Assembly (NCBI GenBank): GCA_017994695.1
Contig: JAGOKF010000012.1
Coordinates: forward strand, 1-64,000
Direction of reading: 5' to 3'
Source: Myxococcota bacterium
GTDB taxonomy: Bacteria; Myxococcota_A; UBA9042; DTJE01
Length of the DNA: 64,000 bases
The position numbers were made by a program, and so were the translations under genes. Below are positions 51,197 to 58,924 of the stretch, piece after piece. A model generated the notes under the pieces. It saw only the letters and a program-made list of their open reading frames with translations. It was not told the origin of the DNA and searched no databases. The stretch's first letter is position 1. Every line of letters begins with the position of its first letter.

Positions 51197-53344
51197 TCAG
51201 GGAGCGACGGCGAATTCGAGGGTCGCCTCATCGCTGAAGAAGGCCAGGCGGCTGTCGTTGTCGTAGGAGAAGACGACCAGCCGGAAGCCGTAGGTCCCCG
51301 GGACGTCGGGGATGAAGGACACCTGGGCGGGTCCCGGCCCGGGATTCACGAAGATCTTGCTGTTCGCAGGCTTGCGGTCCATGAACCACAGGTAGCCGCC
51401 CTGGGCGGGAATCGAGTAGGTCCCTCCAAGGCTGCCCCCGGCGTCCAGGACCTCGGCCTGGCCGACCCTGGCCCCGGCGTGGTCCGCGGCGGTTCCGGGA
51501 TTCGCCGTCGGCAGCGTGACGTCCTTCACGTTGGTCCACCCGATCAGGTTCACGGTCTCCCGCAACGTGCCGGTCGAGAAGGGGTCCTGGTAGTCGATAT
51601 GGAGGAAGCCGTTCAGGACGATGACCCCCGTCTCCTCGGTGATCTCGTACACCGTGCCGTCGAACTCCACCGTCAGTGGCAGAAGGCCGTTGGGGGCCAG
51701 TTCCAGCGCCGCGCCCGTTGGCGGATCGACAAGGCGGAAGGCCTCGGGGTCCACTCCGGGGTTCTGGGGGGCCACGGCGAATCCCTTCAGGTGGAGCACG
51801 TCGTTGCCCCGGTTGGCCAGCACGACGGTCTTCCGGGCCTTGCCGGTGGGCGGCATCGCGAACATCGTCACGTTGGTGACCCTGGGAGGCGGCGCGGTCT
51901 CCAGTTCGCCTTTCCGGAACCCGGCGCAGATGGGAACCCGCTCCTCTCCCGCATAAGGGGCGTTGTAGGACACGACCAGTTGCCCGTTCGGGTCGTTGCT
52001 CCCGGTCACCGTGTAGGTCACGGCGACCTTCACCGGGGAGTTCTGTTCCGTCAGGCTGAACCGGGGTTCGGTGATGGCCGTCCCGGTGACCGGTCCACAT
52101 TCCTCGCTCTGGGTGGCCCCGAGTCGATACCACTCGACGGCGTACGGACTGGACTTGCCCTCCGGGACGGTCACCTGGGGTTTCGACAGGACCACCAGCC
52201 CGGGTCCCTCGGCCCTCAGGTCCACCAGTTTCGTGCAGAAGGTGCCCGGCTCGGTCACCCGGGTGAAGTCGATGCACCCGGTCAGGTAGTCCCCGTACCC
52301 GATCTTCAACTGGCCGGGCTTCACGTCCCCCTTCAACCGGATCCGGGCCTTCTGGGGCTTCCGGCAGACCCCCGTCAGGCACCGGTAGTCGGCAGCGTCC
52401 GCCTCCCCCGCGAACCACGCCTGGCAGTCGCCGTCCTTCAGGCACATGCAGCGACCGTTGCCGCAGGAATACGGGCACGCCCCCTGACCGCCGACGCAGA
52501 GTTTCTGGTCGTTCCGGCAGGTGGATTCCTGGTTGCAGGAAACCCCCGTGTCCCGGACCGCGTCCCACTCGATGACCAGGTACTCCTCGTCGGGGGGATT
52601 CTGGGGCGTGTACTCCACGCGCAGCGTGACCGACTCCTTGCCGCTCCCGGTGCCCACCGGGTCGATCCGTGTGTCGCGGTTGGGCTCGCCCCCGAGGAAG
52701 CGGTAGGCCTTGCTCCCGGTCTCGAAATAGACCTTTGCGAGGGCCAGCGGCGCCAGGCCGGTGTTGGTCACGACGAAGTCCTGGTTGTCCGGCTGGGAGG
52801 CCGTCGCGTTCAGGAAGGTGTAGTTCGGAGGATTGACGGTCAGTTCCGGCACCTTTTCCTGGGGGGCGAAACGCATCGTGAAGACGCCTTCCAGGTAGGT
52901 GTCGTCGTTCGTGTAGAGGCGGATCTCCGTGGCCGAGTCATCGGGCTGGGATCCCGGGGTGAAGTGGACCGACAGGCGCAGCGGCGTGGGCTCGGTCGCC
53001 TGGAACTCCCCCGGGGTGATCCTCCGTGGGAACGAGATTCCGACCAGGTTGGGCTGGACGTCCATCTGGGAGTTGACGTGGACCAGTTCCACCCGGTCCA
53101 GCACCAGTTCCGCATCGCCGGTGTTGCCGATCACCAGCTGGATCGCCCCGCCACCCGGGGCGAAGACCAGGGTCTCCCCGTCCTGGACCGACGAGACCGG
53201 CGACAGCAGCGCGCCGGTGGCCGTGACATAGAGGGATGGGGACGGTGTGCTGCTCGCCCGCTGGCAGGATGCCGCCAGCATCGCGGCCCCGACCGCCGCC
53301 ATGATTCCCCAGTGACCCGTTCCGAACCGTCGCCGAACCATCAT
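51197..53344 (-). CDS. HYDIN-type lipoprotein with cysteine module and PKD-like end
   Basis: A 715-residue lipoprotein (LAASC, Cys27). Residues 50-260 hold two Ig-like repeats of the ASPM/SPD-2/HYDIN or choice-of-anchor type (GNTGDAELVLDRVEL, TNTGLAPLALAKVYF). A cysteine-rich module follows at 270-327 (C270, C276, C283, C290, C294, C299, C301, C307, C322, C327). Further beta-sandwich domains lead to a PKD-like C-terminus (WFMDRKPANSKIFV, FIPDVPGTYGFRLVVFSYDND). It is predicted to sit on the outer membrane surface or in the periplasm. The first six cysteines of the module recur in the neighbouring vWA lipoprotein. GGAGG precedes ATG 53344. Third gene of the HYDIN operon, 59 bases after the second. 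Confidence 0.84.
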   Translation of the reverse strand: MMVRRRFGTGHWGIMAAVGAAMLAASCQRASSTPSPSLYVTATGALLSPVSSVQDGETLVFAPGGGAIQLVIGNTGDAELVLDRVELVHVNSQMDVQPNLVGISFPRRITPGEFQATEPTPLRLSVHFTPGSQPDDSATEIRLYTNDDTYLEGVFTMRFAPQEKVPELTVNPPNYTFLNATASQPDNQDFVVTNTGLAPLALAKVYFETGSKAYRFLGGEPNRDTRIDPVGTGSGKESVTLRVEYTPQNPPDEEYLVIEWDAVRDTGVSCNQESTCRNDQKLCVGGQGACPYSCGNGRCMCLKDGDCQAWFAGEADAADYRCLTGVCRKPQKARIRLKGDVKPGQLKIGYGDYLTGCIDFTRVTEPGTFCTKLVDLRAEGPGLVVLSKPQVTVPEGKSSPYAVEWYRLGATQSEECGPVTGTAITEPRFSLTEQNSPVKVAVTYTVTGSNDPNGQLVVSYNAPYAGEERVPICAGFRKGELETAPPPRVTNVTMFAMPPTGKARKTVVLANRGNDVLHLKGFAVAPQNPGVDPEAFRLVDPPTGAALELAPNGLLPLTVEFDGTVYEITEETGVIVLNGFLHIDYQDPFSTGTLRETVNLIGWTNVKDVTLPTANPGTAADHAGARVGQAEVLDAGGSLGGTYSIPAQGGYLWFMDRKPANSKIFVNPGPGPAQVSFIPDVPGTYGFRLVVFSYDNDSRLAFFSDEATLEFAVAP

Positions 53345-53403
53345 GTTCCTCCTTCCGGTGCCTTCGGATCCTTCCCGGGATGTGGCTCCCCCCTCCCTTC
53401 CGG

Positions 53404-56400
53404 TCAGGAAGTGAGGCAGAGGGTCTCGTAGTCGATCACCACGTCGTCTCCCGGCTGGGGCATGCAGGGCCCCTGGTCGTCGAAGATGACGCTGTTGGAC
53501 GGCGCATCGTACGTCCACCCGCTGCTGCAGGCGGCCCCCTTCACCTTCACGGTGACCGTCGCCGGGTCGGCAAGGCGCGACAAGTAGAACTGGACCTTCA
53601 GCCCGAAGGCCTGCGCTCCGATCTGGTTCATTACCGTCGCGAAGTTCGGGTCGCAGATGCTTCCCTTCTTGCCTCCCGTCTGGTCCGCCACCTCGAGGTA
53701 GCGCTTCCCGACCTCGGCGCTGGTGGAACCGTCGGGGCTGGAGCACGTCTGGTCGCCGGGTTTCGCGGGCATCCCGACGATCACGTTGACGTGCATCATG
53801 TTCACGTTGTAGTACCCCTTGATGTTCTTGAAGAAATCGATGTAGTAGGACGGCGCGCCGTTGGACTGGTCCTCCTCGTCGGACAGGACGATGATCTCCA
53901 GCTGGGCGTCCTTCCGCAGGAAGGACTTGTTGAACCCGCCGCAGGTCCCCTCGACGCAGAGGTACGGGCAGCCCGTCGGGGAGGCGCAGAGGCTCTTGTC
54001 GTTCCGGCACTGGTCGTCGCTGGTGCAGGCGATGCCCGTGTCGGAGATCAGCGGCGCAGAGAGGGCGGCCTCCGCGGCCTGGAGTGCCGCCTCCTGGGAG
54101 TCGGACCCGCCGTCGCATCCCAGCTTTGCCAGCCGTTGGAACTGGCTCTGGGCCTGGGCATTGGGCGTGATGAAGCGGGGCGTGATGGTCTTGTTTCCCC
54201 GGTTCAGGCGGCCCTTCACGTTGTCGTTGGTCACCATCGTGCTGATGACTCCGATGTGGTAGTCGTTGTTCCAGATCGTGGACTGCTGGATGAACTCCGC
54301 GAAGTTCGACACCAGGCGGTCCTGCTCCTCACACATGGACCCGGAGTCGTCGATCACGAAGAGGATGTCCACCTCCTGCCCGGACACCTGCTTGAATCGG
54401 TCCGTCTGGTGGGTCTCGTAGGTCCCCGTGCCCGACAGCGCGACGTTCAGCGACGGCAGGCTCTGGTCGTTGCTGGAAATCTGCATCACGCACTCGTCCC
54501 GGCCCTCGTCCTGGGGCGCGTAGGCCACCTCGAAGCAGAAGGGCACGTTGGGGGCCACCTGTCTCGGAAGGCCGGGGACGTTCTTCTTCTTGAACTCCGG
54601 CGTGCATCCCTGGAACCTGATGTCCGTGACCTCCAGGGCGACGCTGCCCGTGTTGTACACACAGGCCCTCTGGGCCTTCGACCAGCAGCCGACCGTGACC
54701 AGGCCGAATTCCATCGTGTCGGGGATCACCTTGACCCGCGCGATGCCTCCGGTGCCGGTGAGGTTCGGGTTGTAGGTCGCGCCGCCGGCCCCGGTTCCCG
54801 CCGGGACCACGATGTCGTTCTTGTTGTTGGCGTCGTACGCCTTGATCCAGAGGAGCGCCGAGTAGGTCGTCAGTTCCCCGAAGACCGAGGCCACGTTCCG
54901 GGGAATGAACCGGATCCGGATAGGCACCGAGGCTCCCTGGGGGATCCCGTTCAGCGTCGCGGCTGGGAGCCCCGCGAACTGGAAGATCGACGAGGGGCCG
55001 ACGGATCCGGGGGCCTGGCAGACCACCGGCATCCCGGCGAATCCGACGCAGTCCTCGATCCTCGCCTGCTTGAAACTGCAGGGTCCGCTGCCGACGTTCA
55101 CCAGGTTGATGGGAAGCTCCCTGTAGAAGCCCTCGGCGACCGTCCCGAAGTTCAGGCTGGCCGGCATCAGCTGGACCTTGCACTCGGGGGACCCGGAACG
55201 GGTGACGTTCATCGGGACGGCGATCCTCCCGTTCCCGGGGCTGTTGGATGTGATAACCAGTTTCGCGCTGTCGGACCCCACGGCGGGGCCCTTGTTCAGG
55301 AAGGTCACCACGAGCGGAGCGGCGCTGTTTCCCGGCAGCGTCCAGCCGCTCCCGGACTGGTACTGGGAATCCATCTGGAAGGACCATTCAGCGCCATGGC
55401 TCGTGACGCTGATGTCCTCGATGGTGATGGACGAGATCTCGAGGGGGCCGTGACCGTCGTTCCGAAGCGTCACGGTCCTCGAGGAGGTCTGGTTCTGGGG
55501 AGCGAATCCCAGGTCCACCACGTCCGGCACCACGGTCAGGTAGGGCGCGTCCACCCGCCCGAACACCGGGATCAGAGTCGGGCTCGTGCTGTCGTTGGAG
55601 TTCACCGCGATGGCCCCGATGGGGTCGGCCCCGGCGGGCTTCGGGTCGTCGGCGGTCCACTCGACGTGGTACTCCACGCTCCGCCCCGTGGGCACGACGA
55701 CCTCCTGGTCGGGGGCGTCGGTGATGCGAAGCGTCGCATCGCCTCCCGGGGGGACGTAGATGCCCTGGATGCGGAGGTCGGCGTTCCCCTCGTTGCTGAT
55801 CATCAGCAACTGGGTCCGGGTCTCGTCCAGGGGAACCCACCCGAAGTCGATGACACCGGGGTATGCGATGAGCCGAGGCCCCAGTTCCGTTCCCAGGAGG
55901 TCGTAGGACCATCGCCCGGTCTCCCCGCGGCTTTCCCCTTCGACCACCAGCCGTCCCAGGTCGTCGTTTCCCCCCTTCGGCTCGTATCGGACCACCAGTC
56001 CGATCTCCTGGTTCGGCTCGAGCCGGAACGGCAGCACGCTCCCCTCGGGAAGAACCACCGCCTCCAGTCGGAAGTCCGGGCTGCCCTCGGGGTCGAGGTA
56101 GATGGTCCGCAATTCCACCGCGTCGGACCCGACGTTGCGCAGCAGGACGTCCTGGGCCAGGGAGTCCCCGGCCAGGACCTCGCCGAAGTCCACGGGACTG
56201 GGGATCGCGATCAGGTCCGCGAACTGCCCGTTGGCCGTGATGGGGATCCGGGTCTCCGACAGCGGGGGGACGTTGTGACGAATCACCACCGTGCCCCCGT
56301 CGTCCTGGCTGTCCAGGGGGGAGTAGGTGACGGTCACGGTCGTCTCCTCCCCCGGGGCCAGGGATGTCGTCCCCGGCTCGGTGACCTGGAACTCGGTGCT

Positions 56401-56631
56401 CCGGCTCTCGATGCGGACCGATTCGATCTGGATCACGCCCGAGGTGCCCACGTGGCGCATCACCAGGGTCCGGGTCGCCGAGGTCTGGATCGGAACGGTC
56501 CCGAAGTCCAGGGACGGCGGGGTCACCAACAGGTTGAGGTCGTCCGCGGCCTGTCCGCCTTCCCGGCAGGAACATCCGGGGTTCAGGGCGATCGCCCATG
56601 CCACCATCATCCATCCGATCCGCCTGGCCAT
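53404..56631 (-). CDS. HYDIN-repeat and vWA-domain lipoprotein
   Basis: A 1,075-residue lipoprotein (NPGC, Cys20). Six Ig-like HYDIN/choice-of-anchor repeats begin near residues 40, 145, 255, 375, 500 and 645, each marked by a D-F-G-x-V phrase and an N-x-G turn. A vWA domain follows at about 752-1040 with the MIDAS DDSGS (761-765), and a short beta-rich end. The vWA domain carries an insert at 869-897 with six cysteines spaced x5-x6-x5-x3-x4, the same pattern as in the gene at 51197. vWA domains bind protein ligands through metal, so an adhesin or envelope assembly role is likely but unproven. Very good AAGGAGG before ATG 56631; 46 bases after the first operon gene. Confidence 0.88.
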   Translation of the reverse strand: MARRIGWMMVAWAIALNPGCSCREGGQAADDLNLLVTPPSLDFGTVPIQTSATRTLVMRHVGTSGVIQIESVRIESRSTEFQVTEPGTTSLAPGEETTVTVTYSPLDSQDDGGTVVIRHNVPPLSETRIPITANGQFADLIAIPSPVDFGEVLAGDSLAQDVLLRNVGSDAVELRTIYLDPEGSPDFRLEAVVLPEGSVLPFRLEPNQEIGLVVRYEPKGGNDDLGRLVVEGESRGETGRWSYDLLGTELGPRLIAYPGVIDFGWVPLDETRTQLLMISNEGNADLRIQGIYVPPGGDATLRITDAPDQEVVVPTGRSVEYHVEWTADDPKPAGADPIGAIAVNSNDSTSPTLIPVFGRVDAPYLTVVPDVVDLGFAPQNQTSSRTVTLRNDGHGPLEISSITIEDISVTSHGAEWSFQMDSQYQSGSGWTLPGNSAAPLVVTFLNKGPAVGSDSAKLVITSNSPGNGRIAVPMNVTRSGSPECKVQLMPASLNFGTVAEGFYRELPINLVNVGSGPCSFKQARIEDCVGFAGMPVVCQAPGSVGPSSIFQFAGLPAATLNGIPQGASVPIRIRFIPRNVASVFGELTTYSALLWIKAYDANNKNDIVVPAGTGAGGATYNPNLTGTGGIARVKVIPDTMEFGLVTVGCWSKAQRACVYNTGSVALEVTDIRFQGCTPEFKKKNVPGLPRQVAPNVPFCFEVAYAPQDEGRDECVMQISSNDQSLPSLNVALSGTGTYETHQTDRFKQVSGQEVDILFVIDDSGSMCEEQDRLVSNFAEFIQQSTIWNNDYHIGVISTMVTNDNVKGRLNRGNKTITPRFITPNAQAQSQFQRLAKLGCDGGSDSQEAALQAAEAALSAPLISDTGIACTSDDQCRNDKSLCASPTGCPYLCVEGTCGGFNKSFLRKDAQLEIIVLSDEEDQSNGAPSYYIDFFKNIKGYYNVNMMHVNVIVGMPAKPGDQTCSSPDGSTSAEVGKRYLEVADQTGGKKGSICDPNFATVMNQIGAQAFGLKVQFYLSRLADPATVTVKVKGAACSSGWTYDAPSNSVIFDDQGPCMPQPGDDVVIDYETLCLTS

Positions 56632-56677
56632 TCGTGACCTCCTTGAAATCCCTGTCCCGGCCGATGTCCGCTCCGGC

Positions 56678-58792
56678 CTACGGCTGTCCGCAGGATCCGC
56701 CCCCGACCACGACGAAGGCCGGGTCCATGTAGTTGGAGGTGATCTTCAGGCTCCCGTCGGGCTTCTGGACGGCTTCCACGCGCCCTGAGGGCCAGGAGAT
56801 CGTGGCCGCCTCCCAGAAGTCGCACTTGTACATCTTGCGCCCCATCGCCTTCAGATCCCGGTCGAAGACCAGCTGCCCCAGGATGTAGCACTTCAGCCGG
56901 GGGTAGCTGAACCCGAACCCGTGGTCGTCCCAGTAGTGGACGCCGACCCGGTACACCCGGTTGTTGGCCGGCTGGTCCAGGTTCAGGTTCTCGGGGCCCG
57001 CCCCGTCCGTGTCGTCCCGGTCCAGGGAGGGATTGTCCGGGATGTTGGGGTTCACGCTCTCCCACTCGGGATTCCGGTTGTACCAGAAGCAGTCGTAGGG
57101 GATGTCGAACCAGGGATCCGGCTTCCCGTCGCCGTCCAGGTCCGACCGGCTCGCGAAGGGATGGGCGAAGTGCAGGTCCATGTCGGCCCCGGCGTCCTCC
57201 CCGTCGTCGAACTGGTCCGGGTCCCCCGGGGTGTCCCAGGTCAGTTCGCAGTGGATGGCTTGGTCCGGGACCACCGTGACCTCCACGCAGGCGGTGGTGT
57301 TGCACTGGGGATCCGACGAGCAGAACTGTGCGTCGCAGACGTCGAGGCAGTACTTGTAGGTGCCACCGACGTTCACCTCGTGGATCGGCTGGTCGAAGTT
57401 CGCGGCCGGGACGAAGGCGAACTTGTTGTCCGGAGGCTGTTCGACGGTCCAGGAATATCGGGTGATGCTGCCGCTGGCCGGCTCGGAGTTCTCGCCGTGG
57501 AGGTGCAGGCGAGTCTGGGGCCGGACCTCCTCCCCTTCCTCGATCTGGATGACGGGCATGGGGCATTCCACCTCGACCCCGAAGCCGGTCACCGGGACCT
57601 GGGTCACCGGGTTGAAGGCGTTGCTCTGGATCAGGACCAGGCCGGTATCGGGATCGGGCACCCCGTTCACGACGGGGTTCTTGACGTCCGGCGTGAAGAC
57701 GACCGTGAAGGTCGCCGTGTCGTTCGGCTGGAGTACCAGCGGGGACTCGGGAGAGGGGGCGACCTGCCCGGGCAGACTGTCGTACCGCAGGGAGAAGTCC
57801 GGGCTGCTGTCCGGGGTCTTCATTCCGATGCCCGTGAGGACCAGCGGCTCGGTGCCCACGGACCGGACCACGACGTCCACCGCGGCGGACCTGCCGATCA
57901 CCTTCCCGCCGAACTGGACCTCCGGCGGCTCGACCCGGATCCGGGGCCCGGTGCTGTTCCCCACCAGGGCGACCTCCCGGAGCCCGTCCGGGAGATCGGC
58001 CTCGTTGGTGTGGAGGGTCAGGGTGGCCCGTGCGGGCTCGCCGTCCTTCGGCGAGAAGGTGCTGGTCCAGGTGATGCCCGTGTTGGAATCGATTTCCAGC
58101 GGCGGGTTCAGGTCCAGTTTCTGTCCCGGCTCCATCGGGCGCAGCAGCACGCCGCCTCCCAGGTCCACCTCGAAGACGTCGTCCCCGACCAGGGCCACCC
58201 AGTCGATGATGAGCCGGCAGGACCCGACGTTGGTCAGCTGGAACTCCTCCGTGCGGGACCCCTGGTCCATCGTCACGAGCAGGAAGTCCACCGTCGCAGG
58301 CACCTGGAGTGTCGGGTCGCAGGCCCGGGTCGAGAAGACGATCTTCAGTTCGCGGCGGGAGGCCTCGGTGTCGTTGTCGTTGAAGATGGTGATCGTGGCG
58401 GTCCGCTGGAGATTGTCCCCCTGGGGATGGAACCGAACCACGAACGTGAAGGTTTCCGGTCCCGTGCCCTCCCCCTGGGGATGGACCTCGGCCGGGAGCG
58501 CCGGGTGTTCCAGTTCGAAGGCGGGCTGGCCCGCGGCCTCGGCTTCGGTGGCGGGGGAGTAGTCCAGCAGGATCTCCTGGAGATTCAGGACCTTTCCCTG
58601 TCCGGTGTTCCGGATCACGACCGGGTATTCCAGCAGGATCGAGGAGTCGATCTCCACGGCCAGTTGCGGCGGATCGATCTCGATGGTCGAATTGGACCGG
58701 ACCTGGCCCGAGTCCTTCTTGCATCCGGCGATCAGGACGAATGCGGAGGCGACCATCCAGGCCACGGTTCTGGAATTCCTGATCCGCCTCAT
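56678..58792 (-). CDS. HYDIN-type lipoprotein with PKD-like and YfaP-like domains
   Basis: A 704-residue lipoprotein (LIAGC, Cys24). Three Ig-like repeats (about 40-155, 165-280, 288-405) of the HYDIN/choice-of-anchor class are followed by a PKD-like domain (411-508: ITRYSWTVEQPPDNKFAF, GGTYKYCLDVCD). The C-terminal domain (515-704) has a DMDLHFAHP segment, a DLDGDGKPDP calcium-binding-like loop and a GAGPENLNLDQP segment, resembling the DUF2135/YfaP type. Ten or so cysteines cluster at 482-515. First gene of the HYDIN operon, with an excellent promoter (58831-58859) and AGGAGG before ATG 58792. A surface-exposed structural or binding role is inferred. Confidence 0.84.
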   Translation of the reverse strand: MRRIRNSRTVAWMVASAFVLIAGCKKDSGQVRSNSTIEIDPPQLAVEIDSSILLEYPVVIRNTGQGKVLNLQEILLDYSPATEAEAAGQPAFELEHPALPAEVHPQGEGTGPETFTFVVRFHPQGDNLQRTATITIFNDNDTEASRRELKIVFSTRACDPTLQVPATVDFLLVTMDQGSRTEEFQLTNVGSCRLIIDWVALVGDDVFEVDLGGGVLLRPMEPGQKLDLNPPLEIDSNTGITWTSTFSPKDGEPARATLTLHTNEADLPDGLREVALVGNSTGPRIRVEPPEVQFGGKVIGRSAAVDVVVRSVGTEPLVLTGIGMKTPDSSPDFSLRYDSLPGQVAPSPESPLVLQPNDTATFTVVFTPDVKNPVVNGVPDPDTGLVLIQSNAFNPVTQVPVTGFGVEVECPMPVIQIEEGEEVRPQTRLHLHGENSEPASGSITRYSWTVEQPPDNKFAFVPAANFDQPIHEVNVGGTYKYCLDVCDAQFCSSDPQCNTTACVEVTVVPDQAIHCELTWDTPGDPDQFDDGEDAGADMDLHFAHPFASRSDLDGDGKPDPWFDIPYDCFWYNRNPEWESVNPNIPDNPSLDRDDTDGAGPENLNLDQPANNRVYRVGVHYWDDHGFGFSYPRLKCYILGQLVFDRDLKAMGRKMYKCDFWEAATISWPSGRVEAVQKPDGSLKITSNYMDPAFVVVGGGSCGQP

Positions 58793-58830
58793 CGGGAAAA
58801 CCTCCTGCGGATTCCACGTCAAGACAGGGG

Positions 58831-58859
58831 ATTATCGAAGTTGCAACCGGTCCTGTCAA
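58831..58859 (-). promoter_or_regulatory. Strong promoter of the HYDIN lipoprotein operon
   Basis: Consensus -35 TTGACA (58859-58854), 17 bases, -10 GATAAT (58836-58831). This is the best sigma-70-type promoter in the window, placed to drive the genes at 56678, 53404 and 51197. The leader is about 32 bases with AGGAGG. Confidence 0.78.
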
Positions 58860-58911
58860 CGCGGGCGTGCCCTGCCCTCGCCGGGGTCTGGTGGACATCG
58901 TTCCCGTGCTC

Positions 58912-58917
58912 TAGGAT
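58912..58917 (+). promoter_or_regulatory. -10 element placed for a leaderless transcript
   Basis: TAGGAT ends seven bases before the ATG at 58925, and no Shine-Dalgarno sequence is present. The -35 is weak (TGGTGG at 17 bases). Confidence 0.38.
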
Positions 58918-58924
58918 CCCGGCG

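Noticed and set aside
45378-51266. A 1,962-codon plus-strand frame
   Set aside because: Also an antisense echo of the 72-residue TPR units, with no ribosome-binding site or recognisable domain.
53345-54118. Extension of the third HYDIN lipoprotein to 54118
   Set aside because: It would overlap the vWA gene, and the lipobox signal and GGAGG fix the start at 53344.
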